From Cheiracanthium punctorium (taxonomy: Eukaryota > Arthropoda > Arachnida > Araneae > Cheiracanthiidae), in assembly GCA_038373885.1 (NCBI GenBank), contig JAWZYV010015836.1, positions 992,001 to 1,056,000 of the forward strand: a DNA stretch of 64,000 nt, in the 5' to 3' direction. A program made the position numbers and the translations under genes. This document shows positions 34,205-45,883 of the stretch, one piece after another. Position 1 is the stretch's first letter; each line of letters starts with the position of its first letter. The notes beneath the pieces are model-generated. The model was not told the DNA's origin. It ran no database searches and worked only from the letters and a program-made list of their open reading frames with translations.

Positions 34205-34661
34205 ATGCCCTTCTCAACGATCGCTAGAGGTTTTCGAGGGATACCATATGATGGGATAATGCAAATTATACTTGTTTTTCACATACTTCCTGCAAGCTTG
34301 GATTATGTTGATTGGATATTTCGGAGACTAGCATTATTTTTGAGCATGCAAATGTAAATTAGGGCATGAGTGTTGTTAAAATCCATCAGTTAGCTGGTTC
34401 TTGACCCGACATTAACACAAAGAATCACTGTTATAGGTGTTCACAAGTGCATTTGCAGCTGCAGCTTCCATTCCAGTACTCTTTTTACTAATAGTCCTAT
34501 ATTATATTTTCGAGACGTTAACGTAGGACAGCAATTTGTTTTAGAATCATAGAAAATAATTAAAGAAATTCAGGTTTTTACATGAAATAAAACGGAAAGT
34601 TGCCTGTAATACTGTGAAAATATTTATAAAAAAATTACGCGTTTAGTGTTTTATTTTTCAG
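34205..34661. other. Non-coding stretch upstream of candidate exon
   Basis: AT-rich; ends in the acceptor tract GTTTTATTTTTCAG before 34662. Nothing else recognised. Confidence 0.5.
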
Positions 34662-34730
34662 TGTTGAATTCCTCCGAAAATGTCAGACATTAGTGATATG
34701 TTGTTACAATCGAGTTACAGAAGCAAAAAT
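34662..34730 (+). CDS. Candidate first coding exon, starts MSDISDMLLQSSYRSKN
   Basis: The acceptor TTTTATTTTTCAG ends at 34661 and the consensus donor GTAAGT starts at 34731. Within the exon an ATG at 34680 in a favourable context (CGAAAATG) is preceded by an in-frame TGA six codons upstream. It therefore reads as a 5'-UTR-plus-start exon of 69 nt, encoding 17 residues and ending in phase 0. Both splice signals are strong and correctly spaced, which makes this one of the better exon candidates here. The protein is not identified. Plus-strand exon 38372-38407 may belong to the same gene, but it needs phase 1, so at least one further exon would have to lie between. Confidence 0.45.
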
Positions 34731-36200
34731 GTAAGTTAAAATAAGAAACTCTAGTTAAAATAAGAAACTATTTATTTCACTATCTTTTAACTGGAACAGT
34801 GTTAATTTGAACTTCTTTTTTGAGATTTTATTGAAGGATAACTATTGAATAATAATGTAAATAGAGTATCGACTTGGTGTAAAATAACATCATGCATTCC
34901 GATGATTTCTGGTAGTTGACAATAATTGGCCTTATTGAGGCATGAAAGATGGGTGCTAAACTAATGGATGTAGTAACTCTGTCAAATATATCTGTAACAC
35001 TTCAATTGAAGTGAAAAATAAGTATATATATATAATTCATAGAGAGCATTATAAATGTCATATGGGCTTCCCATTTAGTTATAAAGTAAATTAAACCAAT
35101 CAAATTTATGCGGATGGAAGTAAGCATTGTAAATTTTTAATTTCAATTAGACAGGAAGATGCAGATTAATTAGGAAAATTATTATTTTACAAAGGAATTA
35201 CCCTTAACACTTGTAAAGTACCTATATAAAATATAATCAATGAAATGGATTATTTAACACAACTTTTAATGTCAGTTCATCATAAAGGCTGTGAGCCGAG
35301 ATTTATCCCAATTCAATAGAGTAATTTAAATATTCTTCCTGCATATCCGACGTTCTCTTAGGATTAAAAATCTTTCCCGAATCCATACCAGTAATTATTT
35401 GGGAATTTTACAGTCATAACTTGGTTTATTTTAACTTCTAAGTAGATTCAATCCCATTTAATGAACGATATTGGGAGATCATTCATTTTCAAAATCCCTG
35501 TAATTCAAATGCAAATAAAGAGATTTGGAGGTCTAATCGTGACAAATTTGCAAGTAGATAATGATGTATAATTTTGTATGTAAATATGCATGTTTAAATA
35601 TTGAATACGATATGTGTGGTGCGTGTATATAAATCTCAAGTTCGCGAAGTTTACTCAACTAAGGTAGTTAGAATATATCATCTGTTATGCGAAAGAGTTG
35701 TGTATTGAGACATTTCTAAGGGTTATATAATGGAGAGGAAGTAGATAGTGATTCAAAATTAAGAAGTCCATCTTATACATGAAGTGATACATGCGTAAAT
35801 TAGGAGAATACCTGATTAAAATATTATTAGACTGAAAAATGTGCAAGTATTATTTCTAGAAGTAACAATGGAGACTTGATCAGACATTGCAGTTCTTCAT
35901 TTTCAAAAGATCAAGTTTCATTTTTAAAAAATATTTTGAGCTTTTTTGGGTTAAACTATCTTCTTTATTGCCTTTTATTATTCATCAAACGATATTCGAA
36001 AAAGTGTAAATTGTTTACCATGATCTGAAAAGAAAAATAAAGGGATAAAGGAACGCAAATAAACCAGCACGCTCCGCTATTGAGCGAAAAACACTTCGAA
36101 CAAGTTTTCGTGCTGCATATGAAAACAGCTCGTGGAAACAAAAGTAAAATTTTGAAATGTGTGTATATGCAGGGAAATGTGTTAATATGTATATGCAGGG
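34731..36200. other. Non-coding (candidate intron)
   Basis: AT-rich sequence without recognised features. Confidence 0.4.
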
Positions 36201-36228
36201 TATATATATATATATATATATATATATA
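36201..36228. repeat. (TA)n microsatellite
   Basis: About 14 TA units; directly precedes the repeat at 36229. Confidence 0.95.
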
Positions 36229-36325
36229 ACTAATAAGTAAAACACAAAACATACTACAAATAAGACATATCTCGCATAAAAATATAACAGCTATTAGCAA
36301 GAATTAGAAACCAGATTTTGAAGCA
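36229..36325 (-). repeat. Short copy of Penelope-like tail repeat
   Basis: ACTAATAAGTAAAACACAA, AATAAGACATA, CTCGCATAAAAATATAACAG and CAAGAATTAGAAACCAGATT occur in the same order at 56692-56785; both are next to a TA run. It is probably the extreme 3' end of a 5'-truncated insertion on the minus strand. Confidence 0.65.
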
Positions 36326-37326
36326 TATAACATTGTTGATTACTGTTGATTGGTTTTTTATCTGCTCCAGATTTAAGCGATATTAAGTGCTCAGTTAAAA
36401 ATATATTATACAGTCGTATATACATTAAAAATACATTTAATTACACATTTTGACTTTTTATTAATTTTAAATGTAATAATTATTATTATATATATTTATT
36501 TTATTTTGAATACTTTTAAATTCCTGTAGTATAAATTAGCTATATCAACCCCTACTTTATTGCTCAACTGGATAGCGAAACTAATTTAAGTATTTTTCTG
36601 CTTCTTTACTTTCCCTCATGCATTCCTTTTTTTTTCTCTTCTTTTTTTCATTATATTATTTTGTTAATTAAATTTTCTATCTTTTAAACTACTTCATTCA
36701 TGCTGCAATTTCATTTTGTTGTTAAATGTTTCTCTCTTTTTAATTATATGGTTCATGCTGTAATTTTATTTTGCTACTTTTTAATGGCAACACCTTATTT
36801 TGAAATTTCATATTGTCATATCTTTGGACTTTTACACCAGGTTTTGTTTATGTCCCCTTTTTTCCAAATAGGGTCATGACCCTAGTTTGATTATCTTGAC
36901 TTTTTTTGCCATGCAACCTGAAAAAACCTAGCTATTTTTGCTTTCCTTTTAATCCGCATTATTCAAGTGATGACACCTGCTGATAGAGCTTGATAATACA
37001 AGTTTCCATTCCTACTCCACCTCTTGGTTTTATCGCGTTAGGCTTTTATGATGATTAGGCTTACGACTTCTCACATGTTAGCGGTGGATGTATATCGGCA
37101 TGTGATGATTTCACTTGCTGGATTGATTTTTAAGACCTATGATTCCATTTTTATTCTGGATTCTGTATTTTTCTTGCTATATTTGTTTTGTAATTTGCAA
37201 TACTGTAGATCTCACTGTGATTAATAAAGCATATTTGTGTATTTTCGGTGGCTAGTTTTCCTTAATACTGACTGTTAGAATTTACAATTTATTTGTGGGA
37301 TTTAGGGAAATGGGATGCAGTTTATC

Positions 37327-37372
37327 ACATATACATTTATTAAATTTATACTAATTTAATAAATGTATATGT
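37327..37372. repeat. Perfect hairpin, 20-bp arms, 6-nt loop
   Basis: The arm ACATATACATTTATTAAATT (37327-37346) is followed after six bases by its exact reverse complement (37353-37372). Confidence 0.9.
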
Positions 37373-37640
37373 CATTTACTAAATTTAATATCCTAAATTA
37401 AATCATCTTCGCCATATTTGATTCTCATCTTTCTTGCCGTTATTCTTTCTTATTTTGGTTTTGTACATTTGGATTTGAACATTAAAGCAATATTTTATTC
37501 TTCGATGGTTTGTTTATGCTACGCTACCAACAACCGTTATAGCAGGTTTTATTATTTTTAAATAAACAATTTCATTCTAACGTGATTCTTAATTTATTTC
37601 GAATGCAACGTTCCAGGCTACTGCGAACGCAATGTAAACT

Positions 37641-37643
<3 letters not shown>

Positions 37644-37699
<56 letters not shown>
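37644..37699. repeat. (TA)n microsatellite
   Basis: About 28 TA units, the longest in the window. Confidence 0.95.
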
Positions 37700-37702
<3 letters not shown>

Positions 37703-38371
37703 CAAAAACATTAAATTTTACTTATTTCGCCGCTAAACCATCGTCACACCATCATTTAACAAAAAGAAATGTTAATGTGTTCTAGCAACCAGAATAATTA
37801 AGTTAGTTTTATTAAAAATATATAAAAAGATGATTTTACGATCGGGAATTATTTCTTTAAAACCGGAAGTTTTAAAAAGCGCTCTTTTTTATGAGTTTAC
37901 TGCCTTTCTTTATATTTAAAACTGCACAAAAATCCACATGACACATTCATAATAGTACATTCATAGGTTTTATGAGTTCGTAATGCGTTCACTAACTTAC
38001 ACTTGATTAAAAAATATCATTTTAAACAAGAGAAAAATAAATAAAAACCTTCATATTTTAAGGTTGGAAATAGAATAATGAAATAACATCAATTATTATC
38101 TATTATCTTAAATAATTCATCAATGCACGGATTACTTTGATGTTCCAGGGGTATATTGCGAAGCTTATTGTTGAGTTATTTAGATGACGTCAAGTTGAAC
38201 ATGCTACGAAACCAGTTTCAGCTGCACTGTATTGAACTTGCAATATAAAGGCAAAATAGTTATTAATATCATATTTCTAATAAAATAAGTGTTACTCTCC
38301 GTTTTAATTACATTTTTTGTGTTTATATGTTCAGAAGCTGATTAATTTTTTTCATTTGGTTTTTCTTTCAG

Positions 38372-38407
38372 CAGAATCAGATTTTGACTTGAAGAGTGTC
38401 CTTGCTG
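38372..38407 (+). CDS. Candidate 36/33-nt cassette exon with NAGNAG acceptor
   Basis: A strong pyrimidine tract (GGTTTTTCTTTCAG, then CAG) and the consensus donor GTGAGT at 38408 enclose a tiny exon. Using the first or the second AG gives 36 or 33 nt, both multiples of three, so either choice keeps frame. Only one frame is open, reading ESDFDLKSVLA in phase 1. Tandem acceptors that add or remove one residue are a known form of splice variation. The gene is not identified; it may be the same plus-strand gene as 34662-34730. Confidence 0.45.
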
Positions 38408-39039
38408 GTGAGTTATATATGTTTTCTTGTCATGCGTTTTAGTTTCTGTGTTGTTAGATCTGTCAGTGTAGCAGTTACTTTAGATTTTAATGTAAAATCA
38501 TTTGTAAGTCAAAGCTAATAATACCAATCCTTCCTAAAATATTAGTATCATTAAAAAAAGAAATTCACATGCGTCAAATGAGCAACGCATTTTTCATCAC
38601 CTTATACAATTTTTCAATGCTCAACATAAGCCTAAAAGCCAAAATGTAACTTTATTTGCTCACATTTAAGTTAAAATGATTAAATAACATGTAATTTGTT
38701 TATAAAATGTTTAAAATTTGTTTTAGTTTTGAGGATAAAAGTAACTATTCTATTACAAACTTTTTTTTCCACTGCCATTTTTGAGTTTTTATATAATTTA
38801 CATTGCTGTTTAAGGCTCATTCAGATTTAATATTTTTGGCGTAAATAAATTATGTTAAAGGGAATGTTTTGTAATGGTTCAGTTGTGTTGAAATTCAACA
38901 TTGTTTTTTTTTAATTTAAATAATACAAATTTCTAAAATGATTTCGATTTTTTATTTATTTATGATTATTCTTTTAATGGCGGGAATTATCTGTTTCAAA
39001 GCACTGGCCATTAATAAAGTTGGAAATGTTGATCACTTT
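38408..39039. other. Non-coding (candidate intron)
   Basis: AT-rich, no recognised feature. Confidence 0.4.
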
Positions 39040-39185
39040 ATAATTGGGGCAAATAATAGGTGTACAAACGCCGCTTCCTGTAAAAGGACGAACGAAATTA
39101 CACGCAAAACCTTGCCGGGATTCTAACCCAGACTTGTGGTATGGAATAATGTTTCTTTATCCACTGCACAACCCGGGAGGCTTAT
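39040..39185 (-). repeat. tRNA-derived SINE, family 1
   Basis: On the minus strand: head CCTCCCGGGTTGTGCAGTGG, B box GGTTAGAATCCC near 39120, body TAATTTCGTTCGTCC with a CACCTATTATTTGCCCC end. Matches the copies at 5621, 10931 and 23866. Confidence 0.7.
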
Positions 39186-39352
39186 CATGTTATCAAAATG
39201 TATTGCATTGATTTTATAATTTAAAATGGTTCCTACACAAAAAATATTTTATATATTTTTTTGGGCAAATAACTCTACAATGTATGGTAAAACTTTGGTC
39301 TATGGACATTATCTTACAAATTAATTTGCTCACAGTTACATACAGATAAAAT

Positions 39353-39353
39353 A

Positions 39354-39411
<58 letters not shown>
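39353..39411. repeat. (AT)n-(GT)n microsatellite
   Basis: About 13 AT units followed by 16 GT units. Confidence 0.95.
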
Positions 39412-39414
<3 letters not shown>

Positions 39415-40255
39415 AATATATATTTTTTTCACTTTGAGATACCCAATTTTATCTGAAATTACATTCCTACGAACTCTCAATAAATAGACATAGTATCACG
39501 AAAGACGTAACCAAAGAAAAGTTCTCTAGAAACGGAGTTATTTTTATAAATATGCTTATATCGTGAAAATAAAAGCAATATCTTCAAAATATAACTTGAT
39601 GAAATCACTTTTTCGTATATTAAGGAAATCCGATGTGTGTGGGAGAGCATGAAGGAAATCCGATACTAACATGTCAGATTTAATAAAGTAGACTCGGAAG
39701 CGATTTATGTTCAACGCAGCACACATACAGACGCAAACTTATCACTAAATCTGTGAGGATATGCGCAGTTTCTAAAAGTCATTCACGATTAATATAAGGC
39801 GACTAGCACATACTGTGTTTAGTGTATAATCACAGGTATTTGCTTGCATTTAATAAGTTAGTATGTAGTTCGAAATGAGAAAAGGTATATAAATGGAATT
39901 CTTATATTCACGATTTGTATATAATATATCGGTTATCGCATATCTATTGGTAAGACATTTAAGGAAGTAGGGTACATAATAATGAATGAGAATCATTGAG
40001 CAATGTGGAGTTGAAAACTTCATATACATGTAACTGTTTATAATAACTTTGGAACAAGTGATGAAATAATAGTGAAATTTACGATTATTGTTCGTAAAAA
40101 AAAAACTATACTATCTTTTACACAAAATACGTGAGTAAAATTGATGGTTTATGAATTGTATTTTATTCCATGCTTGAAACTGTTGGAGGCAAGCCCATCG
40201 TTTATGCAACTTGGTTAAGAAATTAGCGGAACACTTCAACACTTTTCTCATAGGG
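39412..40255. other. Non-coding stretch
   Basis: Nothing recognised. Confidence 0.4.
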
Positions 40256-40370
40256 ATTATTAACAGGAAAGTAAAAACAGCGTCTTTGACCCCACATTGC
40301 TACGTAATCCTGATTACTTTTTGTGTGCCTCGCATCCCCTTAAATTTTGTCTTTAGAGTTATAGGAAAAC
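40256..40370 (+). repeat. Dispersed repeat family C, copy 1
   Basis: ATTATTAACAGG, CGTCTTTGACCCCACATTGC and TTAGAGTTAT align with the minus strand of 47580-47745 and the plus strand of 48590-48720 (all three contain ATTATTAACA, an ATTGCT/TTTGCT motif and AGAGTT at similar spacing). It encodes no convincing protein. The parent element is unknown. Confidence 0.5.
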
Positions 40371-41783
40371 CTGCATATGGAATGCATATTAATTCTAAAA
40401 CTGTTGTTTATGTCAAAGAATAAATATAATATACTGCACATACCTATTTTGAAATTTTCACATATAGAAAGGTTATCGAATATATCTTCAGCAGAATAAG
40501 AATAAGAATAATTGATCTTTATATTAACTACAGTGGTTAATTTTATGATAGCCTATTTTATGACCTTATGACATTTAAAGTAAATTATGAAAGATGGTTA
40601 TTATGATTATATAAAGCTTGAAAGTTTATTATTAACATACATTTATACTTAAACAGTTAATTTCTTGCCCTTAACTCTGGATATTTTAACCGTTCTCCGA
40701 AGGATAAATATTTCGGTTCATCAATCGTCAACATACACATATAGCTACGCAGATTTTCTCTCTGTTTTTTCACATAATGATAATAAAATTAATTTTCCGG
40801 TTAAATATTAATTAGGAAATAAAATAATTGTTTCCAATTATTCTTGACTTGCTGGGCGTTTCACAAATAATATAATTATGTATAATTCTGTTCTCATACG
40901 TTGGAAAGATTGATACACAGTATAGAAAGAAGACACTGACGTTATTATATTTAACCCAGCGAGTGCAGCTTAAAATTACGTCTTTTTAATTTTGAAAGAG
41001 AATTTGCCTGTGTTCAGTATGGAAAATGGAACTTCAAAAGAATATTCCATTCCGTTGGAAGAATTTTGCCTTCATTACTCAGTTTAAGTTATTAAAGAAA
41101 CATAAATATATATATATGGAAAATTATATTTTAAACGGTGATGAAACGTAATTACATAAAACGACGAACATTTCAAAACATTTTTTAAATGATTATTCAG
41201 TGATGAAATAATACAGTATTTGAGAGTCCGTATTAAAAAATGTAAATGAAAGTCGTCTTTGTGTATTTTAAATTTGCTAAAAATCTTAAGGTATGTGTTA
41301 ATGCATCCTGTGTAACAAAAATTACAATAAAGCGTAATGTTAAAATTTAATTTCAAAGTAAGATTCTGATGAGAACACAATTTCTGACTTATTTCCGTTG
41401 AATACAAAAACATTATACTATACCGTCAAGTGTGTTTTATCCAGTAAATTATTAAATTATTTTGAATTTTCACTGGGAATAAATAAGTTGTCACCTATTG
41501 AAGGCTTGGATGTGGACACAGATTTGTTTAAAATGATCTAGAAAAGTAAAATGCTGCTAAACATTAAATACAGTGCTTCGTAATACAAATTCAGTTTTCA
41601 TTAAGAATTATGTTAATGTTAACTTTACTGCAAATTAGAAAACATAGATAAAGCCAAAATTCCCTTATAATTTGGATAATGGTATGCCATAAAGTGTTTA
41701 AAAAATAGGTATTTAAAAAAAAAATTCTACCGAGATGAACTTCATTACTCATTTTTTATTCAATATATAAATAAAAAAAAAAT
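40371..41783. other. Non-coding stretch
   Basis: AT-rich with no recognised feature. Confidence 0.45.
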
Positions 41784-43120
41784 CACTGCGTGACATCGAA
41801 AATGCAACACCAAGGATAAGTATTCAGAAAATTATGCAAATTTTAGGGTAAATGCCCCTTACCGAGTTATGATAATGATGCAAAATTGGCTGCTCGCCAG
41901 TGCACGTGGAAAAAGATATACAGGAAGGAACCGGTAGAACGGACAATTTTTGTGAAAGTATTGCTGGTTGAGAAATTGTCGTAGAGATTTTATTCTTGCC
42001 TCAGAGGACATGTGTAACCAGACATTGCCAGGCTTCCGTCAACGGAAACAGTTACAGCAGACCAATGCTTTTACGAGGGGCTTGGTGATCGATGTGATAA
42101 GGGCCACTGTACACAGACTGTTGCGAAGATGGTTGGAACAAGGAAATGTGGCACGTTTAAGGGATGCCGGTGCAGCAAGAGTGACGTCAACATGCGTGGA
42201 TCGACGCATCCACCGACAAATGGTGGAGGCCCCTCAAGCTACTTCAACCTCCATTCTCCGACATGTTCAAGATATCTTGGATGTACCTATATCGACCAGA
42301 GCCATTTCCCGTCGATTGGTTGCTGTGGCCTGCACTCAGGGCTTCCTTTAAGAAGACTGCCATTGGCTCCACAACATAGACGCCAACGACTGCAATGGTG
42401 CAAGGTTAGAGCGACGTGGATGGCACAGGGTCGTGTTCACAGGCACGCACAGATGGCACAGTCACGCTTCTGTTTCTCCAGTGAAAACAGTACGAGTGTG
42501 GCGTCGGCATGGAAACAGGTCCAATCCGGCAGCAATTGTAGAACGCCCCACCGCGCGACAAGGTGCCAGCATGGTTTGGGGAGCGAATTCGTGTGACTCC
42601 AGGTCATTTCTGGTTCGTATTCGGGGAACTATGACGGCTCAACGGTATGTGGATGATGTGCTGAGGCCGGTTCACAACGCCCTGTACCAGCAGGATAACA
42701 CTCCACCGCATACTGCTCGCACCAACCAACGTGTTCTGCAAGGTGTACAGACGCTTCCCTGTTCACCGTACTCTCTTGATCTGTCGCCAATCGAACACAT
42801 TTGGGATGTAATTGTTAGCCATTTGCAGACCCTGACACTAGCCTGTTCAGAAGACGAACTGTGGCAAATGGTTGACAGAGAAGCATTCCTCAGGACGCCA
42901 TCCGTACTCTCATTGACTCAGTACCTAGACGTGTTGCTTCGTGTATCGCCGTCCACAGTTGTCCGACAACCTACTAAGATGGCGCTGCTCTCCCCCTGTA
43001 TTATGCATATAATTTTGAAATAAAGATCACTTTTGTACACTGCTGTCTCTCTCTGCTTGCCGAGTTTCAACACTTCCTGGCCATTCCTTATGTGTGATGC
43101 ATTTTCAATGTCAGGCAGTG
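41784..43120 (+). mobile_element. Decayed Tc1-like transposon, 1337 bp
   Basis: Inverted ends CACTGCGTGACATCGAAAAT (41784) and the partner ending ATGTCAGGCAGTG at 43120 match for about 24 bp with three mismatches. The 3' side is followed by TA; the 5' side reads AT, so the duplication has decayed or is off by one. Both this and the 25125 element carry TGCAACACC near the 5' end, showing they are related Tc1 families. The length fits a complete but frameshifted copy. Confidence 0.88.
41968..43023 (+). pseudogene. Tc1-like transposase pseudogene
   Basis: Recognisable parts fall in different frames. The DNA-binding domain is in 41968-42351 (FRQRKQLQQTNAF, TVHRLLRRWLEQGNVARLRD, VPISTRAISRRL). QHRRQRLQWCKVRATW follows in a second frame near 42380-42420, and the catalytic end is in 42433-43023 (SMVWGAN, LYQQDNTPPHTAR, SPYSLDLSPIEHIWDVI). 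At least two frameshifts are needed, near 42350 and 42430. The first catalytic Asp (expected FTDESRF) falls in the disturbed stretch and reads FTGTHRW in one frame, with RFCFSS in another. The second Asp and the final Glu are present and spaced normally. It cannot make an active enzyme. Confidence 0.9.
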
Positions 43121-43269
43121 TATTTTTTCTTGGAAAAAATGTATTTCATATATTGATAGCAAATATTGTGAACATAATTGAGGGCGACTGAAAAAAAAAA
43201 TGCTTTCTAAGAAAACCGCCAATAATGAATTGACTTAAAATGGAATAAGGAATTTAGAACGCTACTTAC

Positions 43270-43291
43270 CCCAATCCCATACTTTTCCAGA
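43270..43291 (-). other. Possible 22-nt microexon
   Basis: On the minus strand the tract TCGTTTTTATCTTTGCAG is followed by 22 nt (TCTGGAAAAGTATGGGATTGGG, split here as TCTGGAAAAGT and ATGGGATTGGG) and the consensus donor GTAAGT. Both splice signals are good, but such a short match can arise by chance and no host gene is identified. Confidence 0.25.
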
Positions 43292-43299
43292 CTGCAAAG

Positions 43300-43560
43300 A
43301 TAAAAACGAGAACAGAGCACACAATAAACCAAACAACTCCAGAATAACATTTATTTAGAAATGAATAGATCTCGAGTTTTATGACTTAGCACCACCGAAT
43401 TTAATAATAAATATTACAAATTAGAATAGCGAATACACAGAACGAATGCGACTTTTGAATACAAACCAGAATTTAAAAACATGTCGAGTTGGATTCTAGG
43501 AAAAAACAGAGTTGCCCTTTTCCTTAACAAAAACTTTCTTCTGTGAAGCTTACATTATAA
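43300..43560. other. Non-coding stretch
   Basis: No feature recognised. Confidence 0.4.
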
Positions 43561-43940
43561 GTAGGACAAAAGCATCTTAAAGTAAATAGTCAATTCTGCC
43601 GGAACATTACCCGGGGAGGTGAGGTCATCGAAGGAAGGTGACTAAACTCCTGGAACGGACGCTGGAAGCTTCCTGGAGCAGTCCTCAGGGTGACCAGTCT
43701 CACGAAGTCGTCTGGCCCATTCTGAGTGGTGATGCACAGAGAATACAGATATTTCCCTTTCTACCACTGCCAGGCAGCCGACTGTGGTTTTCCCAAAAAG
43801 TTAAACCTGTAAGAAAGACTAACATTTGGGTTAGCAATGCGTTCGGAGGAAGATGAGTGGATGTGGTGTAACGGAACCCCGATGAGCAAGTGCCACAGGA
43901 GGTGAAGGTTTGGCGAACAGTTCTGGATTACGGCATCTTG
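43561..43940. other. GC-richer island of unknown nature
   Basis: Noticeably richer in G and C than its surroundings (for example ACCCGGGGAGGTGAGGTCAT and CTGGAACGGACGCTGGAAGC). A plus-strand frame runs 43638-43856. Neither strand shows a protein family I know. It could be a retrotransposon untranslated region, a SINE-like composite or an exon. Confidence 0.3.
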
Positions 43941-43942
43941 CG

Positions 43943-44194
43943 CTAATTTATGTTAATTTTTAAGATAAGAAGAGTCACCAACGACATTACAGTTCTTCCA
44001 GGAATAAATATCAGACGGCCAACCAAGTCCTGCAACGAACACACTTCAAAGTGCGTAAAAATGCTTCTGTGACTGAGTTTTTCTGATTGCGATTTGGCAA
44101 GGAGCATTTGATGTTTGGCATCGAAAGGCAAAGTTTTAATTTTGCTTGTGCGTAATCCGATACATACAATAAAGTCTACATTTAAGATAATCAA
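43943..44194 (-). pseudogene. Possible retroelement integrase relic (BEL/Pao-like)
   Basis: On the minus strand LPFDAKHQMLLAKSQSEKL, then HRSIFTHFEVCSLQDLVGRL and IFIPGRTVMSLV. This loosely follows the pattern around the zinc-binding region of BEL/Pao integrases (proline and H-bearing start, leucine-rich middle, then W/F-IPxGR). The HHCC ligands are incomplete. No reverse transcriptase is seen nearby. Tentative. Confidence 0.2.
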
Positions 44195-45549
44195 AAATAA
44201 TCATAAGAAATGAAAAAAATCAAAAAGAAGTATTGATTATTTGTTCTCTTGAATATTCGATATTCTTTGATTGCAAAAATTTGCATACTTAGCTCATACC
44301 TTGTATAAAGTAAAATAATTAAATATATCATTGCATACCAGATAGCAAACAGAGGTTCTCTGAAGTCTATTAACGTTCGGAAAACGCTCTCTGAACTTTA
44401 ATAGACGTTCAAAGGACCTATGTGTGCTGCCTTGGATGACGCAGATGTCATTTTCACAGCGCATGATAGAATAGATGCCATTGTAAAAAAGTTCAAGTTT
44501 TGGATACAACATATATTTTGACTCTATCCGCATCTTTTTGTCAGAAAATCCAATTAAATTTAATGAAAACATTAAAATGACGAAATATCTGGATGACAAT
44601 ATACATTCCTATCAATTGCATACGTATTCCTTTACAAGAAGATCGAAGCTTAGAGACCCCTCAAACTTTACAGGAAAACTCATTGAATAATCCTGTGATA
44701 GCTCCCTGGAAGCTACTTTTAAAGATAACTCTTTCATTGACATCTGACTTAATGTTACAGATGAATATACTGTTTTGTAAAAAAAAAAAATGATAATAAT
44801 ATATATATATAAAATGAAGCTTGATTACCTTTCTGCGTAAATTATCTATGTGAGAAAGAATATTCAAAATACACGTATTCGAAAGATTAACGCAGAAACA
44901 GATTAAATACGAAACCCCATCTAACATTGAAACTACCAGGCATTCAGCTAAACTTCACATTTCTGCGGCAGCCAGAAATATCCCATTAAGGGAAGATTTC
45001 ACCCCTTCAATTTTAATGTATACTTAACTGTATTTACTTTCTTACCTGACTGTATGTTGATGCTGTTTATATGTGTTTTACAGAAGTTTCATTTAGCAAG
45101 TTAAATTTTATTATTTTTCTTGTAGCTATCATATTAGTTCTTATTAATGTTTGTCGTTTGATGATTCGTTTCTTGTCATGAACTATTGTGTGACATGGAA
45201 AACAAGTACTCTACGAAGTTTATTGTTTACTTGCCAGCTACTAAAGACTGCACAGGGATTCACCAATTATTTTCGTATTCTAGAAAGGGTTTGCAAGGAG
45301 AATCACTGGTTTAAAGGTTCCCAAGTCAATAATGAATCCTTATCGAAAACAGATCTTGTATAATAAACGAACTTACTTCCCATCATCGTCTGTAGCTTTG
45401 TAAAAGTGATATTTGCTTGCATCAACCAGAATTCTGTTTGTACGCACCTCATTTATTGTTCTAAGTCCGAATACAAACGAACAAACATCATTTGCATTGC
45501 GTATTACATTCAGTATGTTGAATGATTTACTATGCATTGTGCTTTATAC
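44195..45549. other. Non-coding stretch
   Basis: No supported gene; the plus-strand frame at 45151-45363 has no family signal. Confidence 0.4.
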
Positions 45550-45690
45550 AATATGTTTTAGCAATGCTTATTGTAGTATACATTGTGTCGTATATACATG
45601 TTTTATCAATGCACATTAAAGCATTCATTGTATCATATATACGTGTTTTATCAATGGATATTAAAGCATTGTTTGTATTTGTATGCTATA
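45550..45690. repeat. 45-bp tandem repeat, about 2.8 copies
   Basis: Starts ATGTTTTAGCAATGC at 45553 and recurs as ATGTTTTATCAATGC at 45598 and GTGTTTTATCAATGG at 45643, each followed by ATTAAAGCATT-type sequence and TATATAC. Confidence 0.75.
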
Positions 45691-45883
45691 TGTGTACTGT
45701 ATCAACGATTATTTAAGGGTTGATTGTTTCGATCTTCGCTCTTGTCTTGATGTGCTGTATCATCCTGCAATGTAGAAAACCCTCGTTTTGATATAATATA
45801 TCATGTTTTCTATATATTATACATGGTGTGCCGGTTATAAGGCATAATGAGTCCAATTTACATTATGATGAAACTCAACTAAG

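Larger units (their letters stand above)
36326..38371. other. Non-coding stretch with hairpin and TA microsatellite
   Basis: Holds a perfect 20-bp-arm hairpin at 37327-37372, a (TA)n run at 37644-37699 and pyrimidine-rich sequence at 36600-36700. No gene recognised. Confidence 0.5.

Noticed and set aside
45048..45100. CAG-GTAAGA donor on the minus strand near 45054
   Set aside because: The only upstream AG would make a 17-nt exon with a poor pyrimidine tract.
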